NCBI RefSeq assembly: GCF_036345255.1
Contig: NZ_CP107783.1
Location: 2,480,001-2,544,000 of the forward strand
Reading direction: 5' to 3'
From: Streptomyces sp. NBC_00569
Lineage (GTDB): Bacteria; Actinomycetota; Actinomycetes; Streptomycetales; Streptomycetaceae
Length of the DNA stretch: 64,000 bases
How positions within the stretch are numbered: the first letter of the stretch is position 1; every line of letters starts with the position of its first letter. The notes under the pieces were generated by a model, which worked only from the letters and a program-made list of their open reading frames with translations, was not told where the DNA came from and did not search any database. The translations under genes and the position numbers were made by a program. Below, piece after piece: positions 34,450-42,907 of this stretch.

Positions 34450-35517
34450 ATGGTCATGGATCTGCCGGTGATGCCGCCCGTGAAGCCGATGCTCGCCAAG
34501 TCCGTCGCGAAGATCCCGCCGGGGATGCAGTACGAGGCGAAGTGGGACGGCTTCCGCGCGATCGTGTTCCGGGACGGCGCCGGCCTGGAGATCGGCAGCC
34601 GCACGGGCAAGCCCCTGACCCGCTACTTCCCCGAGCTGGTCGCCGCTCTCCTCGACCGGCTGCCCGAGCGCTGTGTCCTCGACGGCGAGATCGTGATCGC
34701 CCGGAACGGCCGCCTCGACTTCGACGCGCTCACCGAACGCATCCACCCGGCCGCGTCCCGGGTCAGGACGCTGGCGGAGCGGACCCCGGCGTCCTTCGTG
34801 GCGTTCGATGTACTGGCCCTCGGCGACGAGTCGCTGATGGACGCGCCCATGGTGGACCGCCGGGCCCGACTGGCCGAGGCACTGTCGGGCGCGACGCCGC
34901 CCCTCCACCTGGCCCCGTCGACGACCGACGCCGAGCTGGCGCAGAAGTGGTTCGAGCAGTACGAGGGCGCGGGCCTGGACGGTGTGATCGCCAAGCCTTT
35001 CGACCTGCGCTACCGCGAGAACGAACGCCTGATGTTCAAGATCAAACACGAGCGGACCGCGGACTGCGTCGTGGCCGGCTATCGCTTCCACAAGAGCGGC
35101 CCGGTGGTCGGTTCCCTGCTGCTCGGCCTGTACGACGACGCGGGCGTGCTCCAGCACGTGGGCGTGTGCGCGGCGTTCACGATGAAGCGGCGTACGGAGC
35201 TGATCGCGGAGCTGGAGCCGCTGCGGCTGGAGTCCGCGCAGGACCATCCGTGGGCCGCGTGGACCGAGGAGTCCGCGCACGAGAAGGCCCGGCTGCCCGG
35301 GGCGACGAGCCGCTGGACCGGCAAGAAGGACCTCTCGTGGGTGCCGCTCGAACCGCGGCTCGTCGCCGAGGTGGCGTACGAGCACATGGAGAACGGCGCG
35401 CGCTTTCGCCACACGGCCCGCTTCCGCCGCTGGCGCCCGGACCGGACGCCCGAGAGCTGCACGTACGCACAGCTGGACGAGCCGGTCCGGTACGACCTGG
35501 CGGATGTGCTGGGCTGA
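34450..35517 (+). CDS. ligC: ATP-dependent DNA ligase, LigC type
   Basis: 355-residue ATP-dependent ligase. The nucleotidyltransferase lysine is K31 in QYEAKWDGFRAI (motif I), motif III appears as ASFVAFDVLALG, motif IV as GLDGVIAKPFDL, and motif V as FKIKHERTADCVV. A C-terminal OB-fold follows. Length and the absence of extra domains fit mycobacterial LigC, a back-up end-joining/repair ligase. It is paired divergently with the polymerase gene, as is common in actinobacteria. A second ATG lies two codons inside. Confidence 0.92.
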   Translation: MVMDLPVMPPVKPMLAKSVAKIPPGMQYEAKWDGFRAIVFRDGAGLEIGSRTGKPLTRYFPELVAALLDRLPERCVLDGEIVIARNGRLDFDALTERIHPAASRVRTLAERTPASFVAFDVLALGDESLMDAPMVDRRARLAEALSGATPPLHLAPSTTDAELAQKWFEQYEGAGLDGVIAKPFDLRYRENERLMFKIKHERTADCVVAGYRFHKSGPVVGSLLLGLYDDAGVLQHVGVCAAFTMKRRTELIAELEPLRLESAQDHPWAAWTEESAHEKARLPGATSRWTGKKDLSWVPLEPRLVAEVAYEHMENGARFRHTARFRRWRPDRTPESCTYAQLDEPVRYDLADVLG

Positions 35518-35840
35518 GGGCCGGGTCTGAGGGCTGTTGCGGACGGCTCTTGTCGAGGGCTGTTGTTGAAGGCTGTTGTTGAGAGGTGTGGTTGATGGGG
35601 GCGTTTGAGGGTTGCGCCTGAGGCGCCGCCGGGTGCCGTCGGGCCAGGCGAACAGTCACTCCCGGCGACGGGAGCGCCGTCGGCCGTCACCGGCCGAGGC
35701 CGCCCGCCGCCTCATGTACGCGCACATCCAGCACTCCGGCGACCTGATCGCGGACCATCTCACCGCCCAGCACTGAGCACTGTTTCGAACATGTTTGACC
35801 TGAACTGATCGATCCGCCCCTGGGTGGGTATCACCCACAC
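35518..35840. other. Intergenic region, ligase/DUF3048 lipoprotein
   Basis: 323 bases. The first 80 contain GGCTGTTG-type direct repeats (GAGGGCTGTTG at 35529, again near 35557, 35571). The second half carries a possible small ORF (separate entry). Just before the lipoprotein start is GTGGGT-ATC-ACCCAC (35824-35838), an operator-like inverted repeat. Confidence 0.5.
35633..35776 (+). CDS. Possible small basic protein
   Basis: 47 codons from a GTG with GAGG nine bases upstream. The product is very arginine-rich in its first half (RRRERRRPSPAEAARR) and ends LMYAHIQHSGDLIADHLTAQH. The last 25 residues look like amphipathic, protein-like sequence rather than random GC-rich translation. It could instead be the remnant of a longer gene. 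No homologue recognised. Confidence 0.25.
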   Translation: MPSGQANSHSRRRERRRPSPAEAARRLMYAHIQHSGDLIADHLTAQH

Positions 35841-36803
35841 GTGCGAATACGACGGATGCGGGTGACGCGTGTGCGACGGTCCGTGATCGTCGCGGCGGTC
35901 CTGGCCGCCACGGCCGCCGGGTGCACCGTGGGCGACGGGCATCCGCCGGACGGCCACTCCGCGAGCCCCACCGGCGAGGGAGCCCGTGGCCCCGTCCTCG
36001 CGGTGAAGATCGACAACGTGGGTCCGGCGCGCCCGCAGACCGGTATCGGCCGGGCGGACATCATCTACGCCGAGCAGGTGGAGAGCGGCCTGAGCCGGCT
36101 GATGGCCGTGTACGCGACCCGGCTGCCGCCCGTGGTCGGCCCCGTGCGCAGCGCTCGTGAGACCGATCTCGAACTGCTGCGGCAGTTCGACCGCCCCGCA
36201 CTCGCCTTTTCCGGCGCCCAGTCGAAGCTCCTGCCGCTGATCGCCGAGGCCCCGCTCACCGCGCTCCCGCCCGGCAAGGCGCCGGCCTCGGCGTACTTCC
36301 GCGGCAGCGACAGGCCGGCGCCGCACAACCTCTACCTCCGCCCCGACAAGCTGGGCGTGACGCCGAAGGCGGACGCACTGGCGGCGGCCGGGGTCACGTT
36401 CGGCGCGGCCCCTGCGGGCGGACAGGCGAAGAACGCCCTGGCGGTGCGCTTCCCGGCGGCCCGCTTCACTTTCAACTGGTCGGCGCAGAGCCACAGTTGG
36501 CAGGTGTCGATGGACGGCACCCGGGCACGCACCACGGACGGCGGTGCCCTGAACGCCTCGAACGTCGTGGTCCAGTACGTGGACGTCCGCAGTTCGCGGT
36601 TCCACGACCGGTCGGGAAACACATCACCGTTCTCCGACACCGTGGGCGCGGGCAAGGCGACGGTGCTGCGGGACGGGCGGTCCTACGACGTGCGGTGGGA
36701 GCGGCGTTCGGCGGCCGACGGCACACAGTTCACGACGGCGGCCGGCGACAGGCGCATGACGTTCGCGCCCGGACAGGTGTGGATCCTTTTCGCCGAGCGG
36801 TGA
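35841..36803 (+). CDS. DUF3048 lipoprotein
   Basis: 320-residue YerB/DUF3048 protein. The basic n-region and hydrophobic core end in a lipobox LAATAAGC with the cysteine at residue 28, so it should be a membrane-anchored lipoprotein. Family segments are GPVLAVKIDNVGPARPQTGIGRADIIYAEQVE, VVGPVRSARETDLELL and APHNLYL, plus a C-terminal GQVWILFAE. The role is unknown, presumably cell-envelope. The GTG start is uncertain; an ATG at 35856 is an alternative. Confidence 0.87.
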   Translation: MRIRRMRVTRVRRSVIVAAVLAATAAGCTVGDGHPPDGHSASPTGEGARGPVLAVKIDNVGPARPQTGIGRADIIYAEQVESGLSRLMAVYATRLPPVVGPVRSARETDLELLRQFDRPALAFSGAQSKLLPLIAEAPLTALPPGKAPASAYFRGSDRPAPHNLYLRPDKLGVTPKADALAAAGVTFGAAPAGGQAKNALAVRFPAARFTFNWSAQSHSWQVSMDGTRARTTDGGALNASNVVVQYVDVRSSRFHDRSGNTSPFSDTVGAGKATVLRDGRSYDVRWERRSAADGTQFTTAAGDRRMTFAPGQVWILFAER

Positions 36804-36832
36804 GAACCCCGGCTCGCCCCCGGACGCCGCCG

Positions 36833-37294
36833 TCAGGCCTTCGCGAGCGGCTCCGTCGGGTTGCGGAGCCCCTCCGCGGCGTCCGAGACGCGCTGGATCA
36901 GGTCGAAGAAGACGGCCTGCTCGTCGGCCGACAGCGGGGCGAGGAAGATCTGGTTCATCCGGGCCGTGCGCACGGTCAGTTTGCGGTGGACGCGCGTCCC
37001 CTCGTCGGTGAGACGCAGCAGGGAGCGGCGGCCGTCCTGCGGGTCGCGCACCTTGTCGATCAGTCCGCGGCGGCTGAGGCGGCTGATGACCTCGGCGATG
37101 GTCGAGCGATCGAGGCCGACGCGCTCACCCACGGTGCGCTGGTCGAGACCGGGCTCGGCGACGAGCGCGTTCAGGACGGCGAACTGCGGTGAGGTGATCT
37201 CCTCGGAGACCATCGTGTTCCAGAGCAGGTAGTGCGCCTGCTGGAGGCGCCGGGCCAGGTGCCCCGGGTGGGTGGTCAGATCCACCGCGGCCAT
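36833..37294 (-). CDS. pcaV: PcaV, MarR-family repressor of protocatechuate catabolism
   Basis: 153-residue MarR-fold regulator with winged HTH at about 55-100 (LDQRTVGERVGLDRSTIAEVISRLSRRGLI). Arg15 (HPGHLARRLQQ), the residue reported as critical for protocatechuate binding in S. coelicolor PcaV, is present at the same position. It is divergent from the pca operon, as in S. coelicolor. Ligand binding should release it from the operators in the 281-bp intergenic region. The ATG is preceded by GGAGG. Confidence 0.93.
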   Translation of the reverse strand: MAAVDLTTHPGHLARRLQQAHYLLWNTMVSEEITSPQFAVLNALVAEPGLDQRTVGERVGLDRSTIAEVISRLSRRGLIDKVRDPQDGRRSLLRLTDEGTRVHRKLTVRTARMNQIFLAPLSADEQAVFFDLIQRVSDAAEGLRNPTEPLAKA

Positions 37295-37386
37295 CGCGGA
37301 CCTCCGGTCTGAGTCGGCAGGGCATGTGGGTCGCGCCGCCCCCGCGTGGTGCGGGGCGCCCGATCCATGGCCCGCTTTTCGGGTGT

Positions 37387-37400
37387 GTACTGATCAATAC
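37387..37400. promoter_or_regulatory. Candidate PcaV operator, pcaV-proximal
   Basis: GTACTGATCAATAC is a palindrome centred on TGATCA (one mismatch between arms), 93 bp upstream of pcaV and placed to cover its -10/start region, suggesting autoregulation. Confidence 0.5.
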
Positions 37401-37463
37401 TCGACCATAGGGCGGCCCGTGTCGAGTCGACTCCCCCATGCCAACCGTCCCTACCCCGAACTA

Positions 37464-37492
37464 TTGACGGTCCGGTCATGCGGTGGCACCGT
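37464..37492 (+). promoter_or_regulatory. Candidate pcaI promoter
   Basis: TTGACG at 37464-37469 and, 17 bp later, CACCGT at 37487-37492 (a weak -10). Predicted transcription would start just before the second palindrome. Confidence 0.4.
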
Positions 37493-37512
37493 AAGCGCCA
37501 GTCACATAAATG

Positions 37513-37526
37513 CTCAGTGTGCTGAG
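37513..37526. promoter_or_regulatory. Candidate PcaV operator, pca-operon-proximal
   Basis: CTCAG-TGTG-CTGAG inverted repeat in a flanking TACTCAGC/GCTGAGTA context, located just downstream of the predicted pcaI transcription start and 50 bp before its ATG. Binding here would block elongation or initiation. Confidence 0.5.
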
Positions 37527-37575
37527 TAATTGGGTGGCGAGTGATCGGTTGACGTACGTGGAGAGGCTGGCTCGG

Positions 37576-38358
37576 ATGGACAAGGTGGTGGCGACGGCCG
37601 CGGAAGCGGTCGCCGATGTGGGGGACGGGGCGTCCCTCGCGGTCGGCGGATTCGGTCTTGTCGGCGTCCCGAACGTGCTCATCGGCGCGCTCCACGAGCG
37701 CGGCACCACGGGCCTGAGCGTGGTCTCCAACAACTGCGGAGCAATGGACTCAGGCCTGGCCGTGCTGCTCGCGGCCGGGCGGATCGCCCGGGTCACCGGG
37801 TCGTACATCGGCGCCAACAAGGAGTTCGCCCGGCAGTACCTGTCCGGCGAGGTCGAAGTCGAGATGATCCCGCAGGGCACGCTCGCCGAGCGCCTGCGGG
37901 CCGGTGGCGCCGGCATCCCCGCCTTCTACACGCCCGCCGGCGTCGGCACCCAGGTCGCCGAGGGCGGACTCCCCTGGCGCTACGACGGTCAGGGCGGTGT
38001 GGCGCTGGCGTCCCCGCCCAAGGAGGTCCGCACCTTCGACGGCACGGACTACGTCCTCGAACACGGCATCCGTACCGACTACGCCCTCGTGCGCGCCGCC
38101 AAGGGCGACCGCCACGGGAACCTCGTGTTCAACAGGTCCACCCGCAACTTCAACCCCCTCGCCGCGACGGCCGGCCGCATCACCATCGCCGAGGTGGAGG
38201 AACTCGTCGAACCCGGCGACATCGACCCCGACGCCGTGCACCTGCCCGGCATCTTCGTCCAGCGCGTCGTCGCGCTGACGCCGGAGCAGGCGACCGACAA
38301 GCAGATCGAACGGCGCACCGTCTCCGCGCCCTCGGCACGAGGAACGGTGAGCAGCTGA
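37576..38358 (+). CDS. pcaI: 3-oxoadipate CoA-transferase subunit A
   Basis: 260-residue alpha subunit of beta-ketoadipate:succinyl-CoA transferase, which activates beta-ketoadipate for thiolysis. [17 protein letters not shown] and [16 protein letters not shown] are CoA-transferase family I alpha-subunit motifs, with [22 protein letters not shown] and [11 protein letters not shown] later. The ORF is open for 22 codons further upstream, but ATG 37576 has GGAGAGG nine bases before it and starts the fold. Its stop overlaps the pcaJ start (TGATG). Confidence 0.94.
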   Translation: MDKVVATAAEAVADVGDGASLAVGGFGLVGVPNVLIGALHERGTTGLSVVSNNCGAMDSGLAVLLAAGRIARVTGSYIGANKEFARQYLSGEVEVEMIPQGTLAERLRAGGAGIPAFYTPAGVGTQVAEGGLPWRYDGQGGVALASPPKEVRTFDGTDYVLEHGIRTDYALVRAAKGDRHGNLVFNRSTRNFNPLAATAGRITIAEVEELVEPGDIDPDAVHLPGIFVQRVVALTPEQATDKQIERRTVSAPSARGTVSS

Positions 38359-39002
38359 TGGCCTGGACCCGCGAAGAGATGGCCGCCCGCGCCGCCCGCG
38401 AGCTGCGCGACGGCCAGTACGTCAACCTCGGCATCGGCCTGCCGACCCTCATCCCGAACCACCTGCCGCCCGGCGTCGAGGTGATCCTCGAATCCGAGAA
38501 CGGCATCCTGGGTGTCGGCCCCTACCCGGCGGACGACGAGGTCGACCCCGACCTCATCAACGCCGGCAAGGAGACCGTCACCGTCCTGCCGGGGGCCTCC
38601 TACTTCGACTCGGCGCTCTCCTTCGGCATGATCCGCGGCGGGCACATCGACGTCGCCGTGCTGGGCGCGATGCAGGTCTCCGCCCGGGGCGACCTCGCCA
38701 ACTGGGCCGTCCCCGGCAAGATGATCACCGGCATCGGCGGGGCCATGGACCTCGTCCACGGCGCGCGGACGGTCATCGTCGCCATGACGCACACCGCCAA
38801 GGACGGCACGCCCAAGATCGTCGAGGACTGCACGCTGCCCCTGACCGGCAAGGCCTGCGTCAACCGCGTCATCACCGACCTCTGCGTCCTCGACGTCACC
38901 GCCGACGGGCTCGCACTCGTCGAGCTGGCCCCCGGCGTCACCGCCGACGACGTCACCGCGAGGACCGCGGCCAAGGTCCGTATCCCGGAGGAGGCCCGAT
39001 GA
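38358..39002 (+). CDS. pcaJ: 3-oxoadipate CoA-transferase subunit B
   Basis: 214-residue beta subunit. The catalytic glutamate that forms the CoA thioester lies in [15 protein letters not shown], and [16 protein letters not shown] and [21 protein letters not shown] are conserved. It partners with PcaI, translationally coupled on both sides: one-base overlap upstream and ATGA overlap with pcaF downstream. Confidence 0.95.
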   Translation: MAWTREEMAARAARELRDGQYVNLGIGLPTLIPNHLPPGVEVILESENGILGVGPYPADDEVDPDLINAGKETVTVLPGASYFDSALSFGMIRGGHIDVAVLGAMQVSARGDLANWAVPGKMITGIGGAMDLVHGARTVIVAMTHTAKDGTPKIVEDCTLPLTGKACVNRVITDLCVLDVTADGLALVELAPGVTADDVTARTAAKVRIPEEAR

Positions 39003-40201
39003 AGGACGTCTACGTCGTCGATGCCGTCCGCACGCCGGTCGGCAGGTACAACGGCTCCCTCGCCCCGGTCCGCCCGGACGACCTCGGCGCGCACGTCATC
39101 CGTGAACTGCTCGCACGCACACCGGAGCTGGACCCGGCGCTGATCGGCGACGTCTACTTCGGCAACGCGAACGGCGCGGGCGAGGAGAACCGCAACGTCG
39201 GCCGCATGGCCGGACTCCTCGCCGGGCTGCCCACCTCCGTGCCCGGTGTCACCGTGAACCGGCTGTGCGCCTCCGGCCTCGAAGCCGTCATCCAGGCCGC
39301 GCGGGCCATCGCGCTCGGCGACGTCTCCATCGCCCTGGCCGGCGGTGTCGAGTCGATGACCCGCGCCCCCTACGTGCTGCCCAAGAGCGAGAGGCCGTTC
39401 CCCGCGGGCAACGCGGAGCTGTACTCGACGACCCTGGGCTGGCGCATGGTCAACCCGCGGATGGAGCCGCAGTGGACCGTGCCGCTCGGCGAGTCGGCCG
39501 AGCTGATCGCCGACAAGCACGCGATCACGCGTGAGCAGCAGGACGCGTACGCGCTGAGCAGCCATCAGAAGGCGTCCGCCGCACAGAAGAACGGGCTGTT
39601 CGACGCCGAGATCGTGCCGGTGGCCGTCCCGCAGCGCAAGGGCGACCCGCTCGTCGTCGCGCGCGACGAGTGTGTGCGCGAGGGTGCGTCGCTGGAGGCC
39701 ATGGCCAAGCTCCAGCCGTCGTTCCGGACCGGGAACGGGACGGTGACGGCGGGCAACGCGTCGCCGCTCAACGACGGCGCCGCCGCGCTGCTCCTCGTCG
39801 ACGAGGAGGGGCTCAAGGCCACCGGCCGCGAGCCGCTCGCCCGGGTGACGGCGTCCGGGGTCGCCGCGATCGACCCGCACTACTTCGGGCTCGGCCCCGT
39901 CGAGGCGGTCGAGCGCGCGCTCGCCAGGGCGGGCAAGGGCTTCGGCGACCTGACCACGCTCGAACTGAACGAGGCGTTCGCCGCTCAGGTCCTCGGCTGT
40001 GTCGCCGAGTGGCCGGAGTTCGACCCCGCGATCCTCAACCCGCGCGGCGGCGCCATCGCGATCGGCCACCCGCTCGGCGCGTCCGGCGCGCGGCTGGCCG
40101 GATCCGTCGCGCACCAGCTCAAGGCCGCCGGTTCCGGGACCGGCGTCGCCACCCTCTGCATCGGCGTCGGACAGGGCCTCGCGCTCGTCCTCGAACGCTA
40201 A
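38999..40201 (+). CDS. pcaF: Beta-ketoadipyl-CoA thiolase
   Basis: 400-residue thiolase II catalysing the last step: beta-ketoadipyl-CoA + CoA to acetyl-CoA + succinyl-CoA. Nucleophile cysteine in [15 protein letters not shown], catalytic histidine in [15 protein letters not shown], second cysteine in [11 protein letters not shown]. The length and [17 protein letters not shown] segment fit the PcaF/PaaJ subgroup. Its start overlaps pcaJ by four bases. Confidence 0.95.
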   Translation: MKDVYVVDAVRTPVGRYNGSLAPVRPDDLGAHVIRELLARTPELDPALIGDVYFGNANGAGEENRNVGRMAGLLAGLPTSVPGVTVNRLCASGLEAVIQAARAIALGDVSIALAGGVESMTRAPYVLPKSERPFPAGNAELYSTTLGWRMVNPRMEPQWTVPLGESAELIADKHAITREQQDAYALSSHQKASAAQKNGLFDAEIVPVAVPQRKGDPLVVARDECVREGASLEAMAKLQPSFRTGNGTVTAGNASPLNDGAAALLLVDEEGLKATGREPLARVTASGVAAIDPHYFGLGPVEAVERALARAGKGFGDLTTLELNEAFAAQVLGCVAEWPEFDPAILNPRGGAIAIGHPLGASGARLAGSVAHQLKAAGSGTGVATLCIGVGQGLALVLER

Positions 40202-40218
40202 GGACTCAGGAACCCACC

Positions 40219-40989
40219 ATGGCACTCACCCAGTCGGACATCGACGTCGAGGTCGCGGACCTCCAGAGCGCGTACGACAAGGCACGCGCGGGCGGCGCGC
40301 CCGTCCAGCACCACCCGGCGCGTGACTACGCGCCGTACCGCAGCTCGCTGCTGCGCCACCCGCAGCAGCCGCTCGTCGCCGTGAACGGCGGCGACCCGGA
40401 GACGGTCGAGCTGTCCGGGCCCGTCTTCGGCCCCACGGACATCACCGACATCGACCAGGACCTGACGCGTCAGCACGCGGGTGAGCCGCTCGGCGAGCGC
40501 ATCACCGTGTCCGGACGGCTGCTCGACAGCGACGGCCGCCCCGTGCGCGGCCAGCTCGTGGAGATCTGGCAGGCCAACGCGTCGGGCCGGTACGCGCATC
40601 TGCGCGACCAGCACCCGGCGCCTCTCGACCCCAACTTCACCGGTGTGGGACGTACCCTGACGGACGATCAGGGACGGTACTCCTTCACCACCGTGAAGCC
40701 GGGCGCGTACCCGTGGCGCAACCACACCAACGCGTGGCGCCCCGCGCACATCCACTTCTCCCTGTTCGGCGACGCGTTCACGCAGCGGCTCGTGACGCAG
40801 ATGTACTTCCCGAACGACCCGCTGTTCCGCTACGACCCGATCCTGCGCTCGGTGACGGACGAGTCAGCCCGCAACCGTCTGGTCGCGGCGTACAACCACG
40901 ACCTGTCGCAGCCCGAGTTCTCCCTCGGCTACGAGTGGGACATCGTCCTCGACGGTCCCTCCGCCACCTGGATCGAGGAAGGCCGATGA
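40219..40989 (+). CDS. pcaH: Protocatechuate 3,4-dioxygenase beta subunit
   Basis: 256-residue iron-bearing subunit of the intradiol dioxygenase that opens protocatechuate to 3-carboxy-cis,cis-muconate. Fe(III) ligands correspond to the tyrosines in ASGRYAHLRDQHP and KPGAYPWRN and the two histidines in RPAHIHFSLFG. N-terminal PPxxYRSSLLRHP-like sequence (YAPYRSSLLRHPQQP) is characteristic of PcaH. It overlaps pcaG by four bases (ATGA). Confidence 0.96.
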   Translation: MALTQSDIDVEVADLQSAYDKARAGGAPVQHHPARDYAPYRSSLLRHPQQPLVAVNGGDPETVELSGPVFGPTDITDIDQDLTRQHAGEPLGERITVSGRLLDSDGRPVRGQLVEIWQANASGRYAHLRDQHPAPLDPNFTGVGRTLTDDQGRYSFTTVKPGAYPWRNHTNAWRPAHIHFSLFGDAFTQRLVTQMYFPNDPLFRYDPILRSVTDESARNRLVAAYNHDLSQPEFSLGYEWDIVLDGPSATWIEEGR

Positions 40990-41564
40990 CCTCCGTGCCC
41001 GAGAAGCTGCTCCCCACGCCGTCGCACACCGTCGGCCCGTTCTACGGCTACGCCCTGCCCTTCCCCGAGGGCGAGCAGGTCGCGCCGAAGGGGCATCCCG
41101 ACACGATCGCCCTGCACGGCCATGTGCTCGACGGCCAGGGCGCCCCGGTGCCGGACGCCATCCTCGAGTTCTGGCAGGCGGGCCCCGACGGCTCGCTCGC
41201 CGGGGCGCCGGGCTCGCTGCGCCGTGACACCACGACCGGCGGGCATCTCGGCCGCAACGGCACGGACTTCACCGGGTTCGGCCGGGTCGCCACGGACGCC
41301 GACGGGCACTACGCGCTGTTCACGCTGCCGCCGGGCAACGCGGGACTGCCGTACGTCAGCGTGTGCGTGTTCGCGCGCGGGCTGCTGCACCACCTGTTCA
41401 CCCGCGCCTACCTCGCCGACGGCGCGGACCCGCTGCTCGACGCCCTGCCGGCGGAGCGGCGCGCGACGCTGCTCGCGCAGCCGCAGGAAGGCGCGCACCG
41501 CACGTACCGTTTCGACATCCGCCTTCAGGGCGAAGGCGAAACGGTCTTCCTGGAGTTCCAGTGA
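40986..41564 (+). CDS. pcaG: Protocatechuate 3,4-dioxygenase alpha subunit
   Basis: 192-residue subunit with the same beta-sandwich fold but without the iron ligands; it contributes to the active-site wall. TPSHTVGPFYGYALP at the N-terminus and ILEFWQAGPDGS are typical of PcaG, and PYVSVCVFARGLLHHLFTRAYL replaces the HIH iron motif. GTGA overlap with pcaB. Confidence 0.95.
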   Translation: MTSVPEKLLPTPSHTVGPFYGYALPFPEGEQVAPKGHPDTIALHGHVLDGQGAPVPDAILEFWQAGPDGSLAGAPGSLRRDTTTGGHLGRNGTDFTGFGRVATDADGHYALFTLPPGNAGLPYVSVCVFARGLLHHLFTRAYLADGADPLLDALPAERRATLLAQPQEGAHRTYRFDIRLQGEGETVFLEFQ

Positions 41565-42907
41565 CACACGTCGATCCTGACGCCGATCCCGACGCCGGGC
41601 TGCTCTCCCCCGGCCGGGCGGGCTCCCCCGCCGAGTCGGCCACCTCGGACGCGGCGGTGCTGCGCGGCCTGCTCGACGCGGAGGCCGGACTCACCCGGGC
41701 GCAGGCCGCCCTGGGCCTGGCGCCCGCGGCCGCGGCGGACGAGGTGACACGGGCCGCCGCGGACGAGGGGCGCTTCGACGCCCGTGACCTCGCGCTGCGC
41801 GCCCGCTCCGGGGGCAACCCGGTGATCCCGCTGGTCGCCGACCTGACGGCCGCGGTGGCCGGGAAGCACGCGCCGTACGTCCACCGGGGCGCCACCAGCC
41901 AGGACATCCTGGACACGGCGCTCATGCTGGTCGCGGCCCGGACGCTGGACGGGCTGCTCGGCGACCTGGCGCGCACGGAGAGTGCGCTCGGGAGGCTCGC
42001 CACCGCGCACCGGGACACCGTCATGCCGGGCCGTACGCTCACGCAGCACGCCGTGCCGACGACGTTCGGCCTGAAGGCGGCGGGCTGGCGTTCCCTCGTC
42101 CTCGACGCACGCGACCGGCTGCGCACCGTACGGACCTCACTGCCCGTCCAACTGGGCGGCGCGGCGGGCACGTTGGCGGCATTCGGCGTGTTCGGCGCCA
42201 CGCACGCCGGGGAGCTGACCGAGGCGTACGCGGCCGAACTCGGCCTGGTGGCACCCGTGTTGCCCTGGCACACCCTGCGCACCCCGGTCGCCGACCTCGC
42301 GGGCGCGCTCGCGTTCACGGCCGGCGCACTCGGCAAGCCGGCGGCCGACGTCCTCACGCTGTCCCGCACCGAGATCGGCGAGCTGGGCGAGGGCGCGGGC
42401 GGCGGCTCCTCCGCGATGCCGCACAAGGCGAACCCCGTCAGGGCCACGCTCGTCGCCGCGGCCGCCCGTCGCGCACCCGCGCTCGCCGCGACGCTGTACG
42501 CGTCGATGGCGGCCGAGGACGAGCGTCCGGCCGGCGCCTGGCACGCGGAGTGGGAGCCGCTGCGCGACCTCCTGCGGCTCGTGGGCGGCGCGGCACGCGA
42601 CGCGGCCGAGCTCGCCGAAGGGCTCCAGGTCCACGCGGACGTGATGCGTGAACACCTCTTCGCCACCCATGGATTGATCGTCTCGGAGCGCCTCGCCGCC
42701 GAGCTCGCGCCCCTGCTCGGGCGTGCCCGCGCGAAGTCCCTGCTCACCGACGCGGCGCGGCGCACCCGCACCGAGGGCAGGACACTGGCCGGGATCCTGG
42801 CCGACGAACCCGACCTCAAGGGCGTCGACCTGGCCGACCTCACCGACCCCGTCCGTTACACCGGCTCCGCCGGAGCCCTCACCGACCGCGCTCTGGAGCG
42901 ACGTTGA
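41561..42907 (+). CDS. pcaB: 3-carboxy-cis,cis-muconate cycloisomerase
   Basis: 448-residue fumarase/aspartase-superfamily enzyme converting 3-carboxymuconate to gamma-carboxymuconolactone. The family signature loop GSSAMPHKANP is intact, with YVHRGATSQDILDTALML and HAVPTTFGLKAAGW as further superfamily motifs. The GTG start sits inside the pcaG stop. The first 20 residues are Asp/Pro-rich and low complexity. The TTG of pcaL overlaps its stop. Confidence 0.95.
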   Translation: MTHVDPDADPDAGLLSPGRAGSPAESATSDAAVLRGLLDAEAGLTRAQAALGLAPAAAADEVTRAAADEGRFDARDLALRARSGGNPVIPLVADLTAAVAGKHAPYVHRGATSQDILDTALMLVAARTLDGLLGDLARTESALGRLATAHRDTVMPGRTLTQHAVPTTFGLKAAGWRSLVLDARDRLRTVRTSLPVQLGGAAGTLAAFGVFGATHAGELTEAYAAELGLVAPVLPWHTLRTPVADLAGALAFTAGALGKPAADVLTLSRTEIGELGEGAGGGSSAMPHKANPVRATLVAAAARRAPALAATLYASMAAEDERPAGAWHAEWEPLRDLLRLVGGAARDAAELAEGLQVHADVMREHLFATHGLIVSERLAAELAPLLGRARAKSLLTDAARRTRTEGRTLAGILADEPDLKGVDLADLTDPVRYTGSAGALTDRALERR

